Source of the DNA: Bacteroidota bacterium
GTDB taxonomy: Bacteria; Bacteroidota; Bacteroidia; Chitinophagales; UBA8649
NCBI GenBank assembly: GCA_002862745.1
Contig: PKDX01000021.1
Span: 1 to 36,522, forward strand
Direction of reading: 5' to 3'
Length of the DNA: 36,522 nucleotides
Shown here: positions 23,947 to 32,089 of the stretch, piece after piece
How positions within the stretch are numbered: the first letter of the stretch is position 1
How the letters are laid out: each line of letters starts with the position of its first letter
Notes under the pieces: model-generated
Database searches by the model: none
What the model saw: the letters and a program-made list of their open reading frames with translations, nothing else
Told to the model about the DNA's origin: nothing
Position numbers and translations under genes: made by a program

Positions 23947-25230
23947 TTGGGATATTCTAGATTCATAGCAAAACGATTACTTCTTCAAAATAAACGCGGA
24001 TTTTCTGCATTTATCGCCCGACTTGCCATTCTTGCGATTGCTATTAGTACCGCAATCATGCTTATCGCGACTTCCCTCGTTAGTGGATTTCAGCAGGAGA
24101 TTGCACAGAAAGCTTTTGGATTCTTTGGTCATTTACATGTTACAGAACTCGCAGCACGAAATCTCACTGAATCCTCTCCAATGGATCAAGACAATGCCAT
24201 GATGGAACGTATTGCTAAGGCAGAGGATGTTAAGGCCGTATTCCCTGTAGTCTACAGCGCAGGAATCCTCAGTCATGAAGAATTTGAAGATGGCATAGCC
24301 CTAAGAGGTGTTGACCAAGAAGATGCTTTACAAACCATCAAAGACTACATCATAGAAGGCAATGTCCCTCCGTTAACTGATAGTGTATGGAAAGATGGCA
24401 TTTTACTCTCTAAAATCAGCTGTGAACGGCTTAATGCCTCCCTTGGTGATACGCTAAGGTTTCGGTTTTCTTCAAGCAAGGGGCTTGTGCGGTATCGAAA
24501 CTTGTCAATTATCGGCATCTATAATACTGGACTCTATGAGATTGACGAAAAGTTTGCCTTGTGTACAAGCAATTTATCACGTTCCTTTCTTGAGTGGTCT
24601 GATCAACAGGTGAGTGGATATGAGATATTTCTTGACCCACAAGCTATTCTACAGCCCAAGTACCTCGCCTATCTAAACACGCTACTGGGCAGTGCGGAAG
24701 TCGATGAATTGAGCACGGCCTATGCTGCGATTGATGTCCATGTACCCCCAAGCCTAACGCTTCAAACCATGAAAGACATCAAGCCAAGCATGTTTAACTG
24801 GTTGAGTATGATGAATACCAACGAAATTGTCATTCTCCTCCTTATGTTGATCGTCGCTGCAGTTAACATGATTACAGCCATGCTGTGTCTTATTCTAGAT
24901 CGAACGAAAATGATTGGTTTGTTAAAAGCGCTTGGAAGCACCCAAGGCATGACACGAAGGATTTTTCTTTGGAAGGGTTTGTTTATCGTTGGTCTGGGCA
25001 TTGTGTTGGGTAACGCAATAGGACTTGGTTTGGCCTACACCCAGATAGAATGGGGATGGATAACCCTTCCTGAAAAGGCCTACTACGTGTCAAAGGCTCC
25101 CCTATCCATTGATATGGTGTGGATTGTTATCATTAATTGCTTTTCTATTGTGTGGTCCACCTTAGTCCTCTTCTTACCACTAAGCCTAATCAATAGGATT
25201 CAGCCTGTTCGTGCCCTTCGTTTTGCCTAG
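23947..25230 (+). CDS. FtsX/LolE-type ABC transporter permease
   Basis: 427 residues. One membrane segment near the N-terminus (about 23-48) is followed by a large periplasmic domain (about 50-280) and then three membrane segments (about 285-420): the four-segment FtsX/MacB layout. NKRGFSAFIARLAILAIAISTAIMLIATSLVSGFQQEI is the typical LolC/E start. DRTKMIGLLKALGSTQGMTRRIFLWKGLFIVG is the coupling-helix region that contacts the ATPase. Such permeases extract lipoproteins from the inner membrane or work as mechanotransmitters. No ATPase gene is adjacent, so it must use one encoded elsewhere. The start is a TTG at 23947, the first possible start after an in-frame stop and the only one that keeps GYSRFIAKRLL. 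Confidence 0.87.
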   Translation: MGYSRFIAKRLLLQNKRGFSAFIARLAILAIAISTAIMLIATSLVSGFQQEIAQKAFGFFGHLHVTELAARNLTESSPMDQDNAMMERIAKAEDVKAVFPVVYSAGILSHEEFEDGIALRGVDQEDALQTIKDYIIEGNVPPLTDSVWKDGILLSKISCERLNASLGDTLRFRFSSSKGLVRYRNLSIIGIYNTGLYEIDEKFALCTSNLSRSFLEWSDQQVSGYEIFLDPQAILQPKYLAYLNTLLGSAEVDELSTAYAAIDVHVPPSLTLQTMKDIKPSMFNWLSMMNTNEIVILLLMLIVAAVNMITAMLCLILDRTKMIGLLKALGSTQGMTRRIFLWKGLFIVGLGIVLGNAIGLGLAYTQIEWGWITLPEKAYYVSKAPLSIDMVWIVIINCFSIVWSTLVLFLPLSLINRIQPVRALRFA

Positions 25231-25235
25231 ATTTG
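25228..25235 (+). promoter_or_regulatory. -7 box of the Kazal lipoprotein gene, overlapping a stop codon
   Basis: TAGATTTG is a perfect TAnnTTTG box whose first three bases are the TAG stop of the permease gene. TCTT and then the ATG follow, a gap of four bases, giving a leaderless arrangement. Confidence 0.5.
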
Positions 25236-25239
25236 TCTT

Positions 25240-25485
25240 ATGTATCGCTCCGTACAATTCCTTCTACTGAATATCGTTATCCTCTGTTGCCTTACGGCAA
25301 GTACCTGCGAGCAAGAGGATAAGAGCGATCTACCCTGTCCAGAAGCCTTAAGCCAACCGCAGGCGGACTGTTTATGTACGATGGAATATGACCCAGTGTG
25401 TGGATGCGATGGGGTAACCTACAGCAATGCCTGTATGGCCGGTTGTTCAAATGTGTCGGATTACTCCAAGGGAGTTTGTCCCTAG
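25240..25485 (+). CDS. Kazal-type serine protease inhibitor lipoprotein
   Basis: An 81-residue exported protein. Residues 1-22 are a hydrophobic signal ending LTAST before Cys23, a weak lipobox, so it may be lipid-anchored. The mature part carries a Kazal domain: [20 protein letters not shown], then ACMAGCSNV and KGVC. The VCGCDGVTY core and Cys spacing match bacterial Kazal domains. Known Kazal domains block serine proteases by inserting a rigid loop into the active site. Whether the target is foreign or the cell's own is unknown. It follows the permease by nine bases but appears to have its own promoter. Confidence 0.85.
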   Translation: MYRSVQFLLLNIVILCCLTASTCEQEDKSDLPCPEALSQPQADCLCTMEYDPVCGCDGVTYSNACMAGCSNVSDYSKGVCP

Positions 25486-25507
25486 TAGCAAGCAATAGGC
25501 TTATGAA

Positions 25508-26632
25508 TTAGTGCTCCTTCTTTTTCTGGAAGAACTCACTGTACACAAAAAAGACAACCATGGCGAGAAATCCAGCAAAGGCCAGTCCTTCAATCCATGG
25601 AGTTTCTTGACCTTGTTCCTTAACCACCTTAATAATAAAGACGACTAAGATTGAGACCACAAGACCTATAAACACTTTTCTAAGGTCTTGAAGTATCATC
25701 GTGAGCGTATCAACCATACGCTTGCGTTCATGCCAGATTCGCATGGCAATTTCACGCCCTGCTAATAAGCCCATAAAGACCCAAGTCGTTGACATTGGGA
25801 TTTTATTGAGTTCCTTGAAGTAATACAGCAAAAAAGAATAGGTTAATGCTATAAAAGTTGCTGAGCGTATATCCTCCGTATTCGTCTTACTGCGGACAAC
25901 ATCTTGCACTCTTCCTCCACGTTGCTGGAAGATGTAGGCCAAAAGCGCTAATAATACAACACAACTCAACGCAAAAAGCGGAAGGGGTAGATCATTTCGT
26001 CCTTTGCCTAAATAAACATAGATATTCGCAAGATCTTGGATCAACCATGTATACCATAGAAGACCGGTTACAATCCATTGCAAAACAATCCAAACTTTAT
26101 GCGATGTGGAGTTTTCTTCAAGCTGATGCTCTCTGAACTGCTTTTCCGTGTAATTACTTATCAGAAGATAGACCACAATTCCAACACCAAAGGCAAGGAG
26201 ATATCCAAACAAAGATTTCATAATCATCCCCCCTAACTTGGTATCTATATCTACAATTTGTCCAAGCATATCCCCAAAGTCCGCAGGGATTTTATCCAGA
26301 GCAAAGAGGGTAAGAATAATAAATGTAGTGCTCACAGGTATTCCTAGACGGGTTAGCAGCATAAGCGCCATTGGAGGAATCATAAAGTACCAACTGTAGG
26401 TATCGGGTAGCGTGTATTTTTCCAAACGTCCATAGGAAACATCCCCTTGAAAATATCCATAAACCAAGGTGAACATCATAATGCTCGCAGCGAATGCCCA
26501 AAGGGTCTGCCACTTTACGCGCTTTTCGTTGGACGTTAAAAACGTACCGAGGGTTTGAATCACATCATTACCTACTACAGAGTATCCTGCAAGGCAAAAA
26601 CCAAGAATCATAACCACTAGGGAAAGGTCCAT
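25508..26632 (-). CDS. PiT-like inorganic phosphate transporter family membrane protein
   Basis: About 374 residues and ten membrane segments. YSVVGNDVIQTLGTFL near the N-terminus is the GANDVAN-type motif of the PiT family, followed by RLGIPVSTTFIILTLFA. The second half has KIPMSTTWVFMGLLAGREIAM, the matching P-x-S-T-T motif, but its own GAND motif is not recognisable. Canonical PiT proteins need both halves for phosphate uptake, so this is a divergent, Bacteroidota-type member and the substrate is uncertain. The C-terminus is charged (FFQKKKEH). A GTG directly before the ATG could also be used; I prefer the ATG at 26632. Confidence 0.72.
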   Translation of the reverse strand: MDLSLVVMILGFCLAGYSVVGNDVIQTLGTFLTSNEKRVKWQTLWAFAASIMMFTLVYGYFQGDVSYGRLEKYTLPDTYSWYFMIPPMALMLLTRLGIPVSTTFIILTLFALDKIPADFGDMLGQIVDIDTKLGGMIMKSLFGYLLAFGVGIVVYLLISNYTEKQFREHQLEENSTSHKVWIVLQWIVTGLLWYTWLIQDLANIYVYLGKGRNDLPLPLFALSCVVLLALLAYIFQQRGGRVQDVVRSKTNTEDIRSATFIALTYSFLLYYFKELNKIPMSTTWVFMGLLAGREIAMRIWHERKRMVDTLTMILQDLRKVFIGLVVSILVVFIIKVVKEQGQETPWIEGLAFAGFLAMVVFFVYSEFFQKKKEH

Positions 26633-26699
26633 CACGTTTAGTTTGGTGGATTCTAAAAGTAATGAATCTGGCTGTTAAGGAATCGTTAAGTTTTACGCC

Positions 26700-29033
26700 T
26701 TACTTGCCCTTGCGACGTCCGCGTTTTGGCGGTGGAGCATTAGCAATAATGTCTTTAACCTCATCCAAAGTGAGCTTGGCTGGATCCGCATCTTTTGGAA
26801 TCTTAAAATTCTTTTTACCCTGCTTGATATAAGGACCGTATCGCCCTTTTAGGACTTGAATTGCCCCATCGTCAAACACTTGGATAAATCGCTCTTCATC
26901 TGCCTTTAGCTTGGCTGTAATTAGCTTTAACGCGTCATCAAGTTGAATGGATCGTGCATCGAATCCACTGTCCTTAGGAATAGAGGCAAAGGTTCTATCC
27001 AATTGCACATAAGGGCCAAATCGACCGATGTTCGCTTTAACTTCTTTTCCTTCTTGGGTAGTACCCAATACTCGTGGAAGTTCAAAGAGCTTCAGCGCCT
27101 CTTCTAAGGTGATTGTCTCGAGGAATTGCCCCTCCATTAACTTGGAGTAGCGTGGCTTCTTCGCCCCCTCTTCCTCCGAGGTCTCGCCGATCTGTGCCAT
27201 AGGGCCATATCGACCAATGCGCACCTTGACCACTTCGCCTGTTTCAGGATGCTCCCCTAAAACCCGCTCCCCTGCGGCCCGCTCCGCATTTTCAATCGTA
27301 TCTACGACCATTTCACGGAACGGCTGATAGAATTCATCTAAGACAACGTCCCAACCCAAATCACCTAAGGCTACCTTATCAAACTGAGCCTCTAAATCCG
27401 CAGTAAAGGAAAAGTCTACAATGGAAGAGAAATTCTGAACCAAGAAATCATTGACCACCATACCTATGTCGGTAGGGAAAAGCTTCATCTTCTCCGCGCC
27501 CACGGTTTCACTGCGTGTTTCGCTAGTAATATTACCCTTTTCTAATCGACAGTACCGATAGTCGCGCACAACACCTTCTCGGGATGTCTTCTCCGCATAG
27601 TTTCGCTTTTGGATTGTAGTGATTGTAGGAGCATAGGTAGAAGGTCGTCCAATACCTAACTCTTCCAAATCCTTCACTAATGAAGGTTCTGTATACCGAG
27701 GTTTGGGCTTGGTAAAGCGCTCAACGGCCTCCATAAAGTTTAGATCGAGCGACTGGCCTTCTGAGAGTGGAGGAAGTACATCTTTAAGATCATCATCCCC
27801 TTCCTCATCCTTTGATTCTAAATAGACCTTTAAGAATCCGTCAAATACAATCATCTCAGCCTTTGCCTCCAAGGTTAGCTCACTTTGACTCAAACCAATC
27901 GTCATGGTCGTGCGCTCTAACTCGGCATCGGCCATTTGAGAAGCAATGGTGCGCTTATAAATCAGGTCATAAAGACGTGTTTCGTCAAACTCAGCATTAA
28001 TACTCGTATTGCCAAAATTGGTTGGACGAATCGCCTCGTGTGCCTCTTGGGCAGAACTGTTTTTGGTAGAGAACTGACGCGGGTTGCTGTACTTATCTCC
28101 ATACGTATTGCAAATAGTAGTCTTCGCATTATTAATCGCCACTTGTGCCAAACTCTGCGAATCTGTACGCATATAGGTAATATGTCCTGCCTCATAAAGA
28201 CGCTGTGCAACGCTCATTGTGCGCGAAACACTAAAGCCGAGTTTTCGACCCGCCTCCTGCTGTAAGGTTGATGTTGTAAATGGCGGGGAAGGACGCTTTT
28301 TACCCGGCTTCTTGACAATAGAATTCACAAAGTATTCTGATACTTTGGCTTCTTCAAGGTATTGCAGGGCCTGACTTTCGTCTACCTTTTTCTTTGATGA
28401 CGTGGCCTGTAGGACCCCTTGACCTTCTGATGTTTCCACCGCAAACTCCGCCTTAATTTTAAACGACGAGCTTGGCTCGAACTCCATAATCTCACGCTCT
28501 CGTTCTACTAAAAGTCGAACCGCAACCGACTGGACTCGACCAGCGCTTAACGAGGGACGCACCTTCTTCCAAAGAACAGGTGAGACTTCATATCCTACGA
28601 TACGATCAAGGACTCTTCTTGCCTGTTGGGCATTAACAAGGTCTAAATTGATTTTTCGAGGATTATCGATAGCGCGCTCAATGGCAGCTTTTGTTACCTC
28701 GGTGTAGGAAATGCGCTTGGCTTCCTTAGGGTCAAGGCCTAACGCCTCACAGAGGTGCCAAGAAATGGCTTCTCCTTCGCGATCTTCATCCGTTGCCAGA
28801 TAGATCTCCTCAGCACTTTTTGCCAGTTTTCTCAACTCAGCAATCACCTTCTTCTTATCGTCGCTCACCTCATATTTAGGTGTAAAATGCCTTTTTACAT
28901 CAATGCCTAAATCCTTCTTTGGTAAGTCCCGTACATGTCCATAGGACGAAGCAATCACGTAATCGTTTCCCAAATACTTTTGAATTGTTTTGGCCTTCGA
29001 CGGTGACTCAACAATGACTAGACGTTTTCCCAT
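26700..29033 (-). CDS. topA: DNA topoisomerase I
   Basis: A type IA topoisomerase that relaxes negative supercoils by cutting and rejoining one strand. 777 residues from the ATG at 29033. The Toprim domain begins LVIVESPSKAKTIQKYLG and has the metal site TDEDREGE (Asp82, Asp84, Glu86). The catalytic Tyr287 lies in GHITYMRTDSQSL. The C-terminus has no C4 zinc fingers; it has several topoisomerase C-terminal repeats (KVRIGRYGPMAQIG, KANIGRFGPYVQLD, VLKGRYGPYIKQG) and a basic tail KRGRRKGK, the usual form in Bacteroidota. An in-frame GTG three codons upstream is the alternative start. It is divergent from purB with 72 bases between. Confidence 0.95.
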   Translation of the reverse strand: MGKRLVIVESPSKAKTIQKYLGNDYVIASSYGHVRDLPKKDLGIDVKRHFTPKYEVSDDKKKVIAELRKLAKSAEEIYLATDEDREGEAISWHLCEALGLDPKEAKRISYTEVTKAAIERAIDNPRKINLDLVNAQQARRVLDRIVGYEVSPVLWKKVRPSLSAGRVQSVAVRLLVEREREIMEFEPSSSFKIKAEFAVETSEGQGVLQATSSKKKVDESQALQYLEEAKVSEYFVNSIVKKPGKKRPSPPFTTSTLQQEAGRKLGFSVSRTMSVAQRLYEAGHITYMRTDSQSLAQVAINNAKTTICNTYGDKYSNPRQFSTKNSSAQEAHEAIRPTNFGNTSINAEFDETRLYDLIYKRTIASQMADAELERTTMTIGLSQSELTLEAKAEMIVFDGFLKVYLESKDEEGDDDLKDVLPPLSEGQSLDLNFMEAVERFTKPKPRYTEPSLVKDLEELGIGRPSTYAPTITTIQKRNYAEKTSREGVVRDYRYCRLEKGNITSETRSETVGAEKMKLFPTDIGMVVNDFLVQNFSSIVDFSFTADLEAQFDKVALGDLGWDVVLDEFYQPFREMVVDTIENAERAAGERVLGEHPETGEVVKVRIGRYGPMAQIGETSEEEGAKKPRYSKLMEGQFLETITLEEALKLFELPRVLGTTQEGKEVKANIGRFGPYVQLDRTFASIPKDSGFDARSIQLDDALKLITAKLKADEERFIQVFDDGAIQVLKGRYGPYIKQGKKNFKIPKDADPAKLTLDEVKDIIANAPPPKRGRRKGK

Positions 29034-29090
29034 AATTACCACGCAAAAAAAGCGAAATTTTTAAATTCAAGCTTCACAATACGAAAGCTT

Positions 29091-29098
29091 TACATTTG
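29091..29098 (+). promoter_or_regulatory. -7 box of purB
   Basis: TACATTTG, a perfect TAnnTTTG match, seven bases before the ATG (intervening TAATACT). The transcript would start only a few bases before the start codon. Confidence 0.55.
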
Positions 29099-29105
29099 TA
29101 ATACT

Positions 29106-30470
29106 ATGAATTTACCCGTTCACAACCTAACTGCCATCACCCCCCTTGACGGTCGATATGCTAATAAAACAAAGGCACTACAGCATTTTTTCTCAGAGTT
29201 TGCGCTGATAAAATATCGCGTCCATGTAGAAGTGGAATATTTAATTTATCTCGACATACTCTTTGGGTGGAAAACGGTCAATCACGACAAACTGCGGGAG
29301 CGAGTGAAGAACTTTTCTGTAGAAGATGGGGAAGCAATCAAAGCAATTGAGCGGACGACTAACCACGACGTTAAAGCTGTAGAATATTGGATTAAAGAAC
29401 TTCTTCGCGCTGAGCAATACGATGCCAAGACGATTGAACATGTCCACTTTGGCCTCACCTCGCAAGACATCAATAACACCGCTATGCCTCTTATGGTACG
29501 TGATGCGGAACAGCACGTCATGCTTCCAGCCTTAGAAGCTACCGTACAAGCAATCAAGGACATCGCACAATCCACCATAGATCAGGCTATGCTTGCCCTT
29601 ACCCATGGTCAGCCGGCCAGCCCAACTACGCTCGGTAAAGAACTTTTGGTCTTCGTCGACCGACTTTCTCATTGTATTGAGCAAATCAAACAACTCGAGC
29701 ACTCTGGAAAGTTTGGAGGCGCTACAGGAAACTTTAATGCTCATACAGTGGCCTACCCTTCCATTCATTGGGCGGAAGAAGCGAACGCCTTTTACGGTAT
29801 GTTGGGACTGCAACGTCAGCAAGTAACCACACAAATTGAGCATTATGATGGTCTAGCAGCAAAACTTGATGCATGGAAACGGTGCGCTGTTATTCTCGTC
29901 GATCTCTGTCGAGATATCTGGTCGTATATCTCCATGAATGTCTTTACCCAAAAAGTGGTTAAGGGCGAAGTAGGCTCTTCGGCCATGCCACACAAGGTTA
30001 ATCCGATTGATTTTGAAAATGCGGAAGGCAACTTACTCTTTGCCATGAGCCATTGCACCTTCTTTGGACAAAAATTACCGATATCAAGACTGCAACGCGA
30101 CTTAACCGATTCTACGGTAACGCGAAACCTAGGACTACCCTTCGGACATATTCTCATTGCTTTGCATTCGTTACAAAAAGGTCTTGGCAAGCTTAAGGTC
30201 AATGCGGAAACTATCCATGCTACTTTGGAGGAAAACTGGGCTGTTTTGGCTGAGGCTATCCAAACCATCTTACGAAGGGAAGGCGTTGAAAATCCCTATG
30301 AGATGCTTAAGGCGCTCACAAGGACCGGTGAAGGAATAAACGAGCAAACGATTAAAGACTTTATTGAAGAGCTCGACGTATCCGATTCGGTGAAAGATGA
30401 GTTAAGAGCTCTGAGCCCACAAAACTATCTTGGCGATGCGGCTAGTGCATTCGATCGCCTCGAGGACTAA
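29106..30470 (+). CDS. purB: Adenylosuccinate lyase
   Basis: Cleaves fumarate from SAICAR and from adenylosuccinate, two steps of purine synthesis; a cytoplasmic tetramer. Its 454 residues match the E. coli-type (456) form. LTAITPLDGRYANKT is the N-terminal signature, HFGLTSQDINNTA and TLTHGQPASPTTLGKEL-like ALTHGQPASPTTLGKEL are substrate-binding segments, and the mobile signature loop GSSAMPHKVNP starts at residue 290 with the catalytic Ser. The last 29 bases overlap the end of the convergent miaE gene. Confidence 0.96.
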   Translation: MNLPVHNLTAITPLDGRYANKTKALQHFFSEFALIKYRVHVEVEYLIYLDILFGWKTVNHDKLRERVKNFSVEDGEAIKAIERTTNHDVKAVEYWIKELLRAEQYDAKTIEHVHFGLTSQDINNTAMPLMVRDAEQHVMLPALEATVQAIKDIAQSTIDQAMLALTHGQPASPTTLGKELLVFVDRLSHCIEQIKQLEHSGKFGGATGNFNAHTVAYPSIHWAEEANAFYGMLGLQRQQVTTQIEHYDGLAAKLDAWKRCAVILVDLCRDIWSYISMNVFTQKVVKGEVGSSAMPHKVNPIDFENAEGNLLFAMSHCTFFGQKLPISRLQRDLTDSTVTRNLGLPFGHILIALHSLQKGLGKLKVNAETIHATLEENWAVLAEAIQTILRREGVENPYEMLKALTRTGEGINEQTIKDFIEELDVSDSVKDELRALSPQNYLGDAASAFDRLED

Positions 30471-31026
30471 GGCGTTGTAGAACCTCGGCTTCGTGATCAA
30501 GCCATGCTTGCCAGCGATCCATGACATATTCGCGGCTTTCTATGGTCAACGCTAAGTCCAAAAAGAGTCGGAAATGTCCCGTTTCTGAAATCATAAGCGC
30601 CTTGTAAAAACCGCGCAAGGCCTCATCCGATATATCTTTTGACAAGAGGCGAAACCGCTCAGCACTGCGTGCCTCAATCAGCCCTGCCATTAAAAGCTTC
30701 TCAATAAGGCGTTCATCACGACTCCCTCCCTTAGGTAGAAAGGCAATCAGGGCTTTTACATACTCATCCTTTCGTTGAGGACCAAGCGGGATGTTGCGTT
30801 TTTCAAGCTCATCTAAGACCATTCTAAAGTGTCCCCACTCTTCGGTTACAATAGGTGCTAAGGCCTTTACCACTTGTTCATAGTCAGGAAACTGTTGTAT
30901 AATAGAAATACAAGAAGATGCTGCCTTTTGCTCGCAATACGCATGGTCTGTCAGAATCGCTCCGATATCCATGGCGGCCAAATTGACCCAACGTGGATCG
31001 GTCGGAAGTTTTAAACCTGCTATCAT
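30442..31026 (-). CDS. miaE: tRNA-(ms2io6A)37 hydroxylase, MiaE type
   Basis: A non-haem diiron monooxygenase with a ferritin-like four-helix fold that hydroxylates the isopentenyl side chain of ms2i6A at tRNA position 37. The iron ligands are complete: Glu32 (AYCEQKAA), Glu63 and His66 (EEWGH), Glu118 (GLIEARSAERF), Glu148 and His151 (ISETGHF). 194 residues. I start at MIAGLKLPTDPRWV because a -7 box lies four bases upstream and the open extension before it is unlike the family. MiaA and MiaB, which make the substrate, are not in the window. Its 3' end overlaps purB by 29 bases. Confidence 0.9.
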   Translation of the reverse strand: MIAGLKLPTDPRWVNLAAMDIGAILTDHAYCEQKAASSCISIIQQFPDYEQVVKALAPIVTEEWGHFRMVLDELEKRNIPLGPQRKDEYVKALIAFLPKGGSRDERLIEKLLMAGLIEARSAERFRLLSKDISDEALRGFYKALMISETGHFRLFLDLALTIESREYVMDRWQAWLDHEAEVLQRLSPRGDRMH

Positions 31027-31030
31027 AGTA

Positions 31031-31038
31031 CAAAGGTG
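31031..31038 (-). promoter_or_regulatory. -7 box of miaE, leaderless arrangement
   Basis: On the minus strand CACCTTTG, TACT, ATG: one mismatch to TAnnTTTG and a four-base gap to the start codon. No convincing -33 element is visible. Confidence 0.45.
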
Positions 31039-31145
31039 CAATTCTTTGCCTAAAACACCATCGTTCCTTCTATCATAATTGACCATAATCAACATATGAC
31101 AATAAGCTTGCAACGGAATGCTGTGAAGTGATGTTTATCTCTTTG

Positions 31146-31153
31146 TACTTTTG
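31146..31153 (+). promoter_or_regulatory. -7 box of lipA, leaderless arrangement
   Basis: TACTTTTG, a perfect consensus match, followed by AACT and the lipA ATG. It stands in the 131-base space between miaE and lipA, the longest gap in the window. I see no other element or RNA structure there apart from the miaE promoter. Confidence 0.6.
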
Positions 31154-31157
31154 AACT

Positions 31158-32075
31158 ATGGCTAACGGAATTTCTACTTCATCTACGTCGACATCGCCGA
31201 ATGTGTCTTCGAGTGCCAAGGCAAAACAACGTCCTGGGAGAAAGCCCGATTGGTTAAAAGTTCGCCTACCCTCAGGACAGCAATCTAGTGAAGTCTTCAA
31301 AAATGTAAAAGACAACGCCCTGCACACGATTTGCCAAAGCGGAAATTGTCCCAATCAAGCGGAATGCTGGGGCGAGGGAACGGCTACCTTGATGATTTTA
31401 GGAAATGTCTGTACGCGATCTTGCCGATTCTGCAATGTAGTCACTGGAAAGCCCGAAGATGTTGATATTCTAGAGCCACGACGTGTAGCGGAATCGGTAA
31501 AGCAAATGGGACTGAAGCATGTGGTCATCACATCCGTAGATCGCGATGACCTTGTCGATGGCGGGTCAAGTATCTGGATGGCTACGGTTAAAATGATTCG
31601 ACGATTGAATCCAGGGATTACCATGGAAACTTTAATTCCAGACTTCCAAGGAAAGACAGACCAACTCGATAAAATCGTACAAGCCAATCCGGAAGTAGTA
31701 AGCCATAACCTTGAGACCGTTGAGCGACTAAGCCGTGAAGTACGTGTCCAAGCGCGCTATGATCGAAGCCTAGAGGTATTGGATTATCTGAAAAAATCAG
31801 GCATTCGACGAACAAAAACCGGTCTTATGCTTGGGCTTGGCGAAACAGAAGCTGAGATTCTTCAAACGATGGACGATTTGCGTGCTGTCGATTGTGATGT
31901 CTTGACCCTCGGGCAATATCTACAACCCACAAAAAAGCATCTCCCTGTAGCTGACTTCATTACGCCTGAAACCTTTGAACGATATAAGGAAATTGGCCTA
32001 GAAAAGGGATTTAAGTTTGTAGAGAGTGGACCGCTCGTGCGCTCCTCCTACCATGCTGAACGGCACGTAGGATAA
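31158..32075 (+). CDS. lipA: Lipoyl synthase
   Basis: A radical-SAM enzyme that inserts two sulfurs into octanoyl groups on lipoyl domains of 2-oxoacid dehydrogenases and the glycine cleavage system. 305 residues. The auxiliary [4Fe-4S] cluster ligands are Cys59, Cys64 and Cys70 ([12 protein letters not shown]). The radical-SAM cluster ligands are Cys85, Cys89 and Cys92 (CTRSCRFC). The conserved RSSYHAE near the C-terminus supplies the auxiliary-cluster Ser. The first 25 residues are Ser/Thr-rich and low in complexity, longer than needed. lipB is not adjacent. It converges on the HMG-CoA lyase gene with a 14-base gap. Confidence 0.96.
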   Translation: MANGISTSSTSTSPNVSSSAKAKQRPGRKPDWLKVRLPSGQQSSEVFKNVKDNALHTICQSGNCPNQAECWGEGTATLMILGNVCTRSCRFCNVVTGKPEDVDILEPRRVAESVKQMGLKHVVITSVDRDDLVDGGSSIWMATVKMIRRLNPGITMETLIPDFQGKTDQLDKIVQANPEVVSHNLETVERLSREVRVQARYDRSLEVLDYLKKSGIRRTKTGLMLGLGETEAEILQTMDDLRAVDCDVLTLGQYLQPTKKHLPVADFITPETFERYKEIGLEKGFKFVESGPLVRSSYHAERHVG

Positions 32076-32089
32076 ATACCTCGTAGGGT

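Noticed and set aside
31027-31113. N-terminal extension of MiaE (29 more codons)
   Set aside because: The ATG at 31026 has a -7 box four bases upstream and directly precedes the conserved MIAGLKLPTDPRWV.
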